In this document: positions 8,186-15,621 of the stretch, piece after piece | Layout of the letters: each line of letters starts with the position of its first letter | Numbering within the stretch: position 1 is the first letter of the stretch | Assembly: GCA_947259875.1 (NCBI GenBank) | Contig: CAMYNX010000032.1 | Span: forward strand, 1-48,073 | Origin: an uncultured Gammaproteobacteria bacterium | GTDB lineage: Bacteria > Pseudomonadota > Gammaproteobacteria > Arenicellales > JAANXG01 | Length of the DNA stretch: 48,073 nucleotides | Direction of reading: 5' to 3' | Translations under genes and position numbers: made by a program | Notes under the pieces: generated by a model | Databases searched by the model: none | Seen by the model: the letters and a program-made list of their open reading frames with translations, nothing else | What the model was told of the DNA's origin: nothing

Positions 8186-8353
8186 TCACGTGCCCCCCGT
8201 GCCCGTAAAGCCATCATCCACAGTCCCGCCCAAACCACCTCGGGTGATGTCCTTGACGCGACCCCAGCGGGTCAACGTTGGTCGGGAATATGTTTTCTTA
8301 TCCTTGCCTGGACGCAGCCGCCTGTGTTCCCGATCTTGGCGTTTCGGTTTCAA
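8186..8353 (-). CDS. Lasso peptide precursor A1
   Basis: 55 codons from a TTG at 8353 to a TGA at 8186-8188. An AGGGG sequence lies six bases before the TTG, and an in-frame TAG (8371-8373) closes the frame upstream. The N-terminus is very basic (MKPKRQDREHRRLRPGKDKK). The leader ends YSRPTLTRWGRVKDITR, containing the YxxPxL recognition motif and the penultimate Thr required by lasso leader processing. The predicted core is GGLGGTVDDGFTGTGGT, 17 residues, with Gly1 and Asp8 or Asp9 as possible ring acceptors. Phe11 is the only bulky tail residue. The gene sits between cyclase C1 and kinase K1. The identification rests on motif, position and similarity to A2; the mature product is predicted only. 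Confidence 0.9.
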   Translation of the reverse strand: MKPKRQDREHRRLRPGKDKKTYSRPTLTRWGRVKDITRGGLGGTVDDGFTGTGGT

Positions 8354-8421
8354 GACCAACCCCTGAGTTATCTAAACGCTATTGTAGCTAAAATCAACGC
8401 TTAGATCATCATCGATGCGCG

Positions 8422-10320
8422 TTATTGATTGTGATCACTAATGTGTAATTCCAGGTGGTAGCGTCGTAACCAGGTCTCCAGGGTGATTGGGAACCAGAAC
8501 ATCGCTCCTTTCATGGGCCTGCTGCCGGTACGAAAATCTTCCCATGCGCGACGCAGTTCGAACCTATTGATGAAACCCAGTGCGGCACAGATAGGGTCTT
8601 CAAACAACATCGAAATCCTGTCCGCGGAAATCTTTCTTAGACTGAAGTCTACGAACGCGGTTGAATAGGTCTTGTCCTGGCGGTTGCGAATGGCCTCGGG
8701 CAGTATACCGCGCAGCGCATTTCTCAATACCACCTTGGTCTTGCCTGCGTGGAACAATTGCTCGTTGGGTAGGGAGAGCACGTACTCAACCAGGCGTCGG
8801 TCCAGGAACGGGTGCCGGCATTCGAGACCAAACTCGGAAGCAGTGCGGTCCAGGTAATAGATTGCCCGGGCGACACTTCCGAGGTGCAGCATCTCGGTAA
8901 CACGCTCATGCCGGCCGCGACTATTTATACCCGGCAGGCGTGATTGCGTCCGCAGGCGGTGGCTCAACCCGATTCGGTTGGCAAACTGGGGCTCGATCCA
9001 TGCCGGGAAAGCCGGATCCTGCCATGGGGATTTGGTCTGCAGGATTGCCTTAACCGTATTGGGGATGAGGGGCCGCAGGAGATAGCGGCTCACCAGTTCC
9101 AACATCGACCGGTGCCGGAGCGCTGCGTGGACACGCATATCGCGAAACACCCCCAGATCGCCGCGCAGGAGTCGATCTAAATAGGACAGACCGCTGCCGG
9201 TCAACAGGCTATCGCCGCCATGGCCGGTTAGCAACACCGTTATCCCCAAATCCTGACATCGTTCGTAGAGATACCGCATGCAAGACGCGAAGCTTTGAAA
9301 CGGAGACTCCAGTTGCGGACAAAACGCCGCCTCATCCGCCAACAGCCAGAACCGTTCGGTGGGTACAGGCTCGATGTCCAATCCCAACTCGTGGGTCAAG
9401 TGGCGGCTGTAGTCGCGCTCATCGCACTGCACAAGTTGGTCATAAATCTGAGTGAAACCCTGGATCTTGGTGTCAGTATCGTAGTGCTGTGCGACGCTGG
9501 CGATGGAGCTGGAGTCCAGCCCGCCGCTGACAGTTATTGCCGCGCGTTCGAAGCCCCGTATTCGCTCCGTGACCGCGGTAATCAACAGCTCGCGAAAATG
9601 CTCGGCGTATAGACGTGGATCCGCGTATTGGATGAGTGGCAAGTCTTCGGGATGCCAGTAACGCGCCACCTGTATTCCATGACGCCGGGCAACCAGCGTG
9701 TGGCCAGCCGCAAGACTCTGGATGCCGACGAAAAACGTTTCCTGGAGATTCTCCCCGGCGCCCGCGAGGTACTCGCCGACTGTACCTTCGTTCAATCGAG
9801 ACGAGATCTCCGGGTGCTGTAAGATTTGCTGCGCTGCGGAAGCCACACATAGGCCGCGCGATAACTTTGTGTAATGCAGAGGTTTCACCCCCAGGGGATC
9901 GCGCGCGCAAAACAATGTTTGGTTGTCTGCGTCCCAAATGGCAAACGCAAAGTCGCCGATCAGACGCGATACGCACGCGATGTCCCATTTCAAGAAGGCC
10001 AAGAGAATCAGTTCGCAGTCGTCGTTAGCGATTGGTTTGTCATCGATACCCAGGGAGGACCGCAATTCTGTTCGATTATCAATACGCGCGTCTGCGGTAA
10101 TCAACCAGACGCGACCGTCTTGTTCGTGCCGAAGCAGTTGCGCAGTTTTCTTGTTGGCGGGATCGGCGTTCAGCGCTAGATGCGCAAAACCGCAGTCCTT
10201 GAATCGTTGGTAAAAGATGCCATCCGGTCCGCGATGTGGCGCGCCTTCCGCCACCGCCCGCAATGCATCATGGGTAACCGGCGATCCGTCAAACTGTGCA
10301 ATTCCTGAGATGCCGGCCAC
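8422..10320 (-). CDS. Lasso cyclase C1 (asparagine-synthase-like macrolactam synthetase)
   Basis: About 632 residues. It activates the Asp/Glu side chain of the core with ATP and closes the ring onto Gly1. An N-terminal glutaminase-like domain (AGISGIAQFDG, HRGPDGIFYQ) precedes the synthetase domain with PP-loop VSGGLDSSSIASV and TGHGGDSLLTGS. The glutaminase nucleophile Cys2 is absent (Met-Ala-Gly), as expected for an enzyme that needs no ammonia. The GTG at 10320 gives the family N-terminus. An ATG at 10371 in the same frame would add 17 residues encoded by a palindromic intergenic element, which I consider less likely. It is the first gene of locus 1, 68 bases before A1. It lies just behind the terminator of the SdrD-repeat gene. 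Confidence 0.9.
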   Translation of the reverse strand: MAGISGIAQFDGSPVTHDALRAVAEGAPHRGPDGIFYQRFKDCGFAHLALNADPANKKTAQLLRHEQDGRVWLITADARIDNRTELRSSLGIDDKPIANDDCELILLAFLKWDIACVSRLIGDFAFAIWDADNQTLFCARDPLGVKPLHYTKLSRGLCVASAAQQILQHPEISSRLNEGTVGEYLAGAGENLQETFFVGIQSLAAGHTLVARRHGIQVARYWHPEDLPLIQYADPRLYAEHFRELLITAVTERIRGFERAAITVSGGLDSSSIASVAQHYDTDTKIQGFTQIYDQLVQCDERDYSRHLTHELGLDIEPVPTERFWLLADEAAFCPQLESPFQSFASCMRYLYERCQDLGITVLLTGHGGDSLLTGSGLSYLDRLLRGDLGVFRDMRVHAALRHRSMLELVSRYLLRPLIPNTVKAILQTKSPWQDPAFPAWIEPQFANRIGLSHRLRTQSRLPGINSRGRHERVTEMLHLGSVARAIYYLDRTASEFGLECRHPFLDRRLVEYVLSLPNEQLFHAGKTKVVLRNALRGILPEAIRNRQDKTYSTAFVDFSLRKISADRISMLFEDPICAALGFINRFELRRAWEDFRTGSRPMKGAMFWFPITLETWLRRYHLELHISDHNQ

Positions 10321-10348
10321 GATTACGAAAGTCGGGAATATAGAAAGA

Positions 10349-10396
10349 GGGGTCAGCCCCCATTTTCTCATGGAATGGGGTCTGACCCCATTTTTT
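10349..10396. repeat. Two tandem GGGGTC-AG-ACCCC palindromes with ATTTT
   Basis: Copies are GGGGTCAGCCCCCATTTT (10349-10366) and GGGGTCTGACCCCATTTT (10377-10394, T-run to 10396), 28 bases apart. Each is an imperfect palindrome followed by a T-run on the plus strand. The pair lies over the putative start of cyclase C1, so it could affect C1 expression or be a small dispersed element. No plus-strand gene precedes it, so a plus-strand terminator would have no obvious client. Confidence 0.6.
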
Positions 10397-10401
10397 AAGG
10401 C

Positions 10402-10433
10402 AATAAAAAACCCCCCGGGAATGCCCCGGGGGG
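10402..10433 (-). terminator. Rho-independent terminator of the SdrD-repeat gene
   Basis: Stem of CCCCCCGGG (10411-10419) and CCCGGGGGG (10425-10433) with a five-base loop. Read on the minus strand it is followed by six U (10410-10405) and then UAUUG. It stands 40 bases behind the stop of the 1577-residue protein and just before cyclase C1. It should separate the two transcripts, though readthrough is possible. Confidence 0.88.
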
Positions 10434-10472
10434 AGGTTCAGTGGGGTTTGAACCTAAGCAAACTGTCAGCAA

Positions 10473-13400
10473 CTACCAGCCGGACCAACTGAACCGCGTG
10501 CCGCTGCGGTGGTCCTTGCTGGCGCCGTCGCCGCTGCTGTCGTCGTCATCGCTGCTGGCGTCGTCTTCACCCGGCCCGCAGATTGCGTTGGGGTGAAAGT
10601 CGCTGCTGGCGCCGTCGCCGCTGCTGTCGTCGTCATCGCTGCTGGCATCGTCGGCGCGATGATAACCGCTACTCCTGCTGGCGCCGTCGCCGCTGCTGTC
10701 GTCGCCGTCGCTGCTGGCGTCGTCACCCCCAGTCGGGCAACCGCAGCGTTTTCTAGTACCGCTGCTATCATCGCCGGACTTGCTGTCACCAGATTTGCTA
10801 TCGTCGGATTTGCTGTCGCCAGATTTACTGTCGTCGGATTTGCTATCGCCAGACTTGTTGTCATCGTCCGCGACACATTCCTCCGCACACAGCGGGCCGC
10901 CCCTGAGGCTTTCCCCGGCGATGACCTCGAAATTGCCGAACACCAGTCCCGGCCCGATCGGTTGCGAGCAACTGGTATGGATCTTGGTATTAAGGTGCCC
11001 GTTGACATAGACCGATATCTCGGTGCCCAAGGTACCCTTGTAGGAGCCGATAAAGCTAAAGGTTTGGCCAGGTTGCACCACGCCATCGAACACCACTGCC
11101 CCGTCTTTCTTCTGCTTCACCACGACATGGGAATTGTTCACGTGGCCGAGGTACTTGAGCGTCAGCTCGGTAACCTTGCCCTCGCATTTACCGCAGCGTT
11201 GTTGTGGAGCGAAGTATCCGAAGTCAAAGGTATCGTCGTCGCTGGACACGCTGCGGGTAATCGAATTACCGCCGGTGGTGTTGTCCTGGCCCTGCAACTG
11301 GCCGGTCGCGGCATAACCGAAGTTGATGTCGCTGACATCGGCGCCGGCCAGAGACACCGGTTGCCCGCTCACCGCGGCTGCCGTGGTCGGTAACAAGTCG
11401 GTCAGTTCACCGCTGACATCGGTCACCACCAGCCGGTATTCGCCGTCGGGCAGATCCAAGAAGCTGAAGTCGCCGTTGGCGTCGGTGGTGGTTTGCGCGA
11501 TCACGTAGTTGTCGGGGCCGATGAGCGCAACGGTAACGTCGGCGATGCCGCTCTCGGCGCCGTCCTGCGACATGTTGCGGTTAGCGTCCCGCCACACCCG
11601 GTCAAAAATCGCAAACAACGGGGTCGTGCGGTAGCCAAAGTCCACATCGAGGTTGATCTCTGCTGCCCCAAGCGCGACCACGGCAGGATCGATGCCCCCT
11701 GACATCGCGTAGCCTTCCAGGGCGCCGCCGGGATCAAAATTGCTGTCGGCGACATCCACGGTATAGGTGCCGGGCTCCAGGCCGGCGAACAAGTAATAGC
11801 CGCCTACCGTGGAGGCTGTGGCGACCACGGTAGCGCCGCTGTTGATCAGATTTACGACCACGCCGCTGATCCCGGGCTCGCCGGGCCCTTGGGTCATGGA
11901 ACCATCGCTATCGAACCACACGAAATCACCGATTGCCGCCTTACCCGCGGTCCCGTACCCGAAATCGAGGTCGAGGAATGCGCCGCCGGTAGCCGGGATC
12001 GTGACCCCCGCACTCGGGTCGCTGCCGCCGGATAGCGACAAACCAGCCGGCAGGGTGCTGCCGACCACACTCGTGTAGTAGCTGCCGGGCGCGAGGTTGT
12101 TGAAGCTGTAGAACCCGTTTCCGTCGGTACCGGTGGCGGCGAGCGCGGTGTCGGTGGTCGCGTCAAAAAGCATGACGCTGACATTGGGTATGCCGGGTTC
12201 ACCGTCATCGGCGCCATTGCCGTTAACATCCAGCCATACCCGGTCACCGACGATGCCCAAAGGCGCAGCGGACAAGCTCTCGGGACATACCTCGATCGTA
12301 TACTCGCCGGGCAGTACCGGGAACTCGTATTTGCCGCTGCCGTTGGTGACCGTGCGGCCGATCAAGTTGCCATCGCCATCGCGCAGGTTCAAGCACACCC
12401 CTGGGATCCCCGGTTCGCCAGGATCAGGCAGGCCGCTCTGATCCAGGTCCGCGAACACATCATCGCCGATGACCACGGGATTTAATTGATAGCCAAAGTC
12501 ATAGGTCAGGACATCCTGGTCCTGCACCGAATCGGTGATCTCCTGGGGCGGCGCACCGCCGGGCGTGGTATTGAAGGTATTGGCGAGCTGTCCTTGGACA
12601 TTGAAACCGAAGTGATTGCCGGTAACGTCAAATCCGGCGACCATCACGGCGTGGCTGGTTAATCCGGCCGGCGTCGTCGGCAGCAAACCTGCCAGCACGC
12701 CGTTGGTGTCGGTTAACACCATACGGTAATCGCCGTCGGGCACCCCGGCAAAACTGAACACCCCGTTGTCGTCGGTGGTGGCCACCGCCACCGAAATGTC
12801 ATCGCCGAAGATGCCCTGACTTTCATTCAGACTGACGGTCGCATCAGCCAAGCCGAGTTCGTCCGCATCGCGCACACCGTCGCGATCGGTATCCAGCCAC
12901 ACCGAATCGGTAATCATCGGCAGGTTGTCCCGCAGGTATCCGAAATCCTTGTCGAGCAAGGCATCGCCGGCGACCACTGCGAACGGTTCGGTGCGATCGG
13001 TGGGCAATGCGCTGCCGTTGGGCCCGAATACCCAGTCGTAATCGGTCAAGCGGGCACGCAGATCGGTGACTTCCACGATGTAGGTGCCATCGGCAACATT
13101 GGTGAACAGATAACGACCGCCGATGGTGTCGGCCGTCGCCGCCACCGTGTCGGTATTGCCATTGATACCGCCAATAGCGCCATCGTCGCCCAGATCGATC
13201 AACGCCACGGTGACGCCGTTGAAACCGGGTTCTTCCGCTTCGCGCATGCCGTTGTTGTTGACGTCGGTCCAGATCAGGTTGCCGATCATGGCGTCAGCGG
13301 CATTCTGGTAGCCAAAAGAAACGTCGAGTGCTTCGGTAGCGGTAATAGTGAGTATTGCACTGGGATCGATACCCCCTGAGAGCGTCAAACCTGCCGGTAC

Positions 13401-15206
13401 CGTGCCGTCGACCACATCGACGGTGTAGTCGCCGGGTGCGAGGTTGTTGAAGCGAAACAAACCATCGGCATCGGTGAGCGCCGCCCCGAGCGCGTTAACG
13501 CCGGCATCACGCAGGACTATCCTGATATTTCCAAGCCCGGCTTCGCCGGGATCTTGGGTTCCATTACCGTTGGCGTCCAGATACACGCCACAACCAATGG
13601 AACCCCGGGGGCCGAGGTCGCTGAAGTTTTCCGGTGCGACTTGAACCGTATACAGTGCGGCCGCCCCTTGGTTGCCTTCGGTCACGCGGAATTGATAGCG
13701 TCCGTCGGTGTCAGTGATGGTCTGATTAATCAGGTTGCTCTGGCTGTAGACGTTCATGAGTACGCCGGGGATTCCCGGCTCATCGTCGTTGTCGGGGCCT
13801 AAACCACCCCCGAGCGTGTCGCCATCTAGGTCCTGCCACACACGGTCACCGATGCGCACCGATTCGGGCTCGGGGCACGGGTTGCCGTCAGAGTCCACGC
13901 AGATTGCCGGCACGCGCCAGGCGTTGAAGTTCTGCTGATCCATTCCGCGAAGCACGATCTTATAGATGCCCGGCTTGAGATCCGCGATACCCCAATAATC
14001 CGCGGTGGAGGGGTTCTCAATCGCCTCGGATAAACGGAACTGCTCCCATTCCTGGTTCCCCGAGGGATTGTCGTTAACGAAGCGCGTCCCGCCGGGCCAG
14101 CCCGTATCGTCGGCGGGAAACACATCATATGCGACGGCTGGCGTCCGTACCAAGGCGCGCCTGAATAGGTTTAGGTCTTCCGGGATGGCAAAGTTGTCTG
14201 GTGGATTGTTGGAGTTAACCGGTTGTGCACCCTCAAATTTGGTGTCGGTGACCGCCCACACCGGCAACAGGTCATTGGGAGTGTTGGGATCATCGGTATC
14301 GAGCATCGTATTGTCGAATGACCCGCGGTCGAGGTCGCCGTCCCAGGCCACGAATTCTGTGGGGTCGACGCCGCCTTCGCCCGGCACGCCGTTGCGAGCA
14401 AAGAACGTGAACGTGCCGTCATAAGTGGTGTTGGGAGCATAATTGGGCTCCTTGGGCGTTAATTTGTCACCAAATCCAACCGGGTAGTCGTGATTTGGGT
14501 CGCCCACGTTATTGGGCCAGTCGGGAAAAATGATCTCGGCGTCGGCGAAGCTGTAGATCGGCGCTTGGAATCCGAATGGCTCACCGATGGTGGCCAACAC
14601 CGAGTCCGGGGTAACACGCAATTTGAAGTTGGAGATCGAGCTGCTCGCGGGGTTCGCCAAACGCACGCGCAACCGATAGCGATACAGGCCGTCCTCACCC
14701 TGGGCGCGGGCTTCGGTGTTGATTGTCGGCGCTGAAAACCAAGCGTTATCCGGCATCGCATTACCAATCCCGGTCAAAGGCCACGCGGGATTGTTGACCG
14801 GATCCCCGGTTCCATCGGCATAGAACATTTCAAAGTTCAAATCTTGTCCGAGCGTAAAGTTCAGATCCCAGTGCGAATCGGGGCCCCCGGTCAAATTGGT
14901 GTCGCCGTCGAAGATCTGGATTTGGAACTGGCCGACATCACTGGGAACCGCGATCCGGATGTTGATGTCCTGGGCGGTCAACGTGGATAAGTTCGCGCCC
15001 GGTATCGACAGAAATCGCCCGTCCGTTTCATCGCAGCTCGGCAGGCAGTTGGAAACCACCTGGGCCATCGCGCCGCTTGGTATGCTCAAGGCCATCCACG
15101 TTGCGAGCGACAACAGCAGATAGCTGAGTCGACCGACGCGAATCGGCGACGAGATTTTATTGTTAAGCTTGCCCAGATTAGAGCAGATCTGTGTTTGGAT
15201 AATCAT
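10473..15206 (-). CDS. Giant secreted SdrD-B-repeat protein with Ser/Asp-rich tail
   Basis: 1577 residues from the ATG at 15206, which has GGGGTG eight bases upstream. The signal peptide runs to about residue 48 (hydrophobic LSYLLLSLATWMAL, then AMA-Q). A unique beta-rich region to about 480 is followed by eight SdrD-B-like domains, each opening with a variant of IGDRVWxDxNxNGxxDxxExG and closing with DFGY. A Cys-containing domain comes next (CGKCEGKVTELTLKYLGHV). The last 150 or so residues are low complexity: about six KSGDS/KSDDS units, then three DDASSDDDDSSGDGAS-type blocks, ending FSWSGW. SdrD-B domains bind calcium and form stiff stalks, so a surface or matrix adhesin is likely. No LPxTG or PEP-CTERM anchor is present. 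An upstream in-frame extension would run through the riboswitch and is rejected. Confidence 0.85.
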   Translation of the reverse strand: MIIQTQICSNLGKLNNKISSPIRVGRLSYLLLSLATWMALSIPSGAMAQVVSNCLPSCDETDGRFLSIPGANLSTLTAQDINIRIAVPSDVGQFQIQIFDGDTNLTGGPDSHWDLNFTLGQDLNFEMFYADGTGDPVNNPAWPLTGIGNAMPDNAWFSAPTINTEARAQGEDGLYRYRLRVRLANPASSSISNFKLRVTPDSVLATIGEPFGFQAPIYSFADAEIIFPDWPNNVGDPNHDYPVGFGDKLTPKEPNYAPNTTYDGTFTFFARNGVPGEGGVDPTEFVAWDGDLDRGSFDNTMLDTDDPNTPNDLLPVWAVTDTKFEGAQPVNSNNPPDNFAIPEDLNLFRRALVRTPAVAYDVFPADDTGWPGGTRFVNDNPSGNQEWEQFRLSEAIENPSTADYWGIADLKPGIYKIVLRGMDQQNFNAWRVPAICVDSDGNPCPEPESVRIGDRVWQDLDGDTLGGGLGPDNDDEPGIPGVLMNVYSQSNLINQTITDTDGRYQFRVTEGNQGAAALYTVQVAPENFSDLGPRGSIGCGVYLDANGNGTQDPGEAGLGNIRIVLRDAGVNALGAALTDADGLFRFNNLAPGDYTVDVVDGTVPAGLTLSGGIDPSAILTITATEALDVSFGYQNAADAMIGNLIWTDVNNNGMREAEEPGFNGVTVALIDLGDDGAIGGINGNTDTVAATADTIGGRYLFTNVADGTYIVEVTDLRARLTDYDWVFGPNGSALPTDRTEPFAVVAGDALLDKDFGYLRDNLPMITDSVWLDTDRDGVRDADELGLADATVSLNESQGIFGDDISVAVATTDDNGVFSFAGVPDGDYRMVLTDTNGVLAGLLPTTPAGLTSHAVMVAGFDVTGNHFGFNVQGQLANTFNTTPGGAPPQEITDSVQDQDVLTYDFGYQLNPVVIGDDVFADLDQSGLPDPGEPGIPGVCLNLRDGDGNLIGRTVTNGSGKYEFPVLPGEYTIEVCPESLSAAPLGIVGDRVWLDVNGNGADDGEPGIPNVSVMLFDATTDTALAATGTDGNGFYSFNNLAPGSYYTSVVGSTLPAGLSLSGGSDPSAGVTIPATGGAFLDLDFGYGTAGKAAIGDFVWFDSDGSMTQGPGEPGISGVVVNLINSGATVVATASTVGGYYLFAGLEPGTYTVDVADSNFDPGGALEGYAMSGGIDPAVVALGAAEINLDVDFGYRTTPLFAIFDRVWRDANRNMSQDGAESGIADVTVALIGPDNYVIAQTTTDANGDFSFLDLPDGEYRLVVTDVSGELTDLLPTTAAAVSGQPVSLAGADVSDINFGYAATGQLQGQDNTTGGNSITRSVSSDDDTFDFGYFAPQQRCGKCEGKVTELTLKYLGHVNNSHVVVKQKKDGAVVFDGVVQPGQTFSFIGSYKGTLGTEISVYVNGHLNTKIHTSCSQPIGPGLVFGNFEVIAGESLRGGPLCAEECVADDDNKSGDSKSDDSKSGDSKSDDSKSGDSKSGDDSSGTRKRCGCPTGGDDASSDGDDSSGDGASRSSGYHRADDASSDDDDSSGDGASSDFHPNAICGPGEDDASSDDDDSSGDGASKDHRSGTRFSWSGW
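10517..10722 (-). repeat. Three imperfect Asp/Ser-coding repeats in the SdrD-repeat gene tail
   Basis: Three copies of a unit starting GCTGCTGGCGCCGTCGCCGC on the plus strand begin near 10517, 10602 and 10672. They encode the protein blocks DDASSDDDDSSGDGAS and are separated by unique spacers carrying Cys or aromatic residues. Internal, in-frame DNA repeats of this kind expand and contract easily. Confidence 0.75.
10777..10866 (-). repeat. Tandem 15-bp repeats (KSGDS/KSDDS)
   Basis: About six 15-bp units, alternating versions that encode KSGDS and KSDDS, just upstream in the coding direction from the larger Asp/Ser blocks. They stay in frame. Copy number is likely variable between strains and is easily miscounted by assemblers. 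Confidence 0.75.
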
Positions 15207-15261
15207 CTTACGTACACCCCACATGTATTTAAGACTCGAAGAAACGCAATCATCCCGTCCA

Positions 15262-15351
15262 GTTGCCTTGGCGACCCGGCTGTCTTGACAGTACGTAAGA
15301 TCCGCGGCTTTCCGTACCTGCCTGACGGCAGGTTTGGCTTTTGCGAGCAAC
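15262..15351 (-). promoter_or_regulatory. Cyclic-di-GMP-I (GEMM-I) riboswitch
   Basis: A 90-nt aptamer upstream of the SdrD-repeat gene. Outer stem P1 pairs GUUGC (15351-15347) with GCAAC (15266-15262). The conserved CGCAAAAGCCAAACC is followed by P2, a perfect 6-7 bp stem CCUGCC/GGCAGG with loop GUCA, and then by UACGGAAAGCC. P3 uses GG-A-UCUU and AAGA-CA-GCC, and the 3' core GACAGCCGGGUCGCC matches the family. Aligned from memory to the V. cholerae Vc2 aptamer, the specificity G (G20) is kept, which argues for c-di-GMP over cGAMP. The neighbouring G-C pair is swapped to C-G, a compensatory change. The loop GUCA is not a standard GNRA tetraloop. The gene start lies 55 nt downstream. Confidence 0.87.
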
Positions 15352-15380
15352 CCCCATTACAGTCATCCCTGGCGCCGATG

Positions 15381-15434
15381 AACCGGTTACCTTAAGACCG
15401 GTTGGTCGGCTGTAACGAGCCGGTCATCGGCTCG
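15381..15434. promoter_or_regulatory. Nested inverted repeats between the SdrD-repeat gene and lasso locus 2
   Basis: Two perfect 7-bp hairpins occur: AACCGGT/ACCGGTT (15381-15403) and CGAGCCG/CGGCTCG (15416-15434, loop GTCAT). In addition GCCGATGA (15375-15382) and TCATCGGC (15424-15431) are complementary, so one larger cruciform can form. The pair sits between divergent transcripts, close to a TACAAT-like -10 (about 15438) for locus 2. An operator or a structured 5' region is possible. A further GTGAC-TAT-GTCAC palindrome lies at 15523-15535. No gene is present between 15352 and 15621. Confidence 0.45.
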
Positions 15435-15621
15435 TGCTTTACAATTGTACTCGTTATGATCTCGGAAGAAAAACGTAAAAGTCTCATTTTTGTGACATCA
15501 AGCAAAAAATTCATGCGCGGATGTGACTATGTCACCGACCTTATCGCGGCCAACGTCGAGTACAACGAGCCAACGTCACTTTTTTGATCAGAAAACCTTT
15601 AGTAACTAGGTAGCCGAAGTT

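Noticed and set aside
8168-8190. A tRNA T-arm-like GGTTCGATTCC on the minus strand near 8175
   Set aside because: The flanking bases do not form a five-pair T stem and no acceptor, D or anticodon arm is present; it overlaps and follows the end of precursor A1.
9473-9988. A 171-codon minus-strand ORF inside cyclase C1
   Set aside because: It is an alternative frame within the conserved cyclase domain; no recognisable protein features.
6400-10320. Reading the kinase/PqqD/asparagine-synthase genes as an exosortase-linked HPr-rel-A polysaccharide system
   Set aside because: No exosortase or polysaccharide synthesis genes are present, B2 is a lasso-type leader protease, and a precursor with Gly1 core and penultimate Thr lies beside each cyclase.
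10517-10866. Regular repeats considered as a CRISPR array
   Set aside because: The units are in-frame codon repeats encoding Ser/Asp blocks, without palindromic repeats, unique same-size spacers or cas genes.
15207-15350. N-terminal extension of the SdrD-repeat ORF up to 15350
   Set aside because: The extra 48 codons run through the riboswitch aptamer and would place the signal peptide far from the N-terminus.
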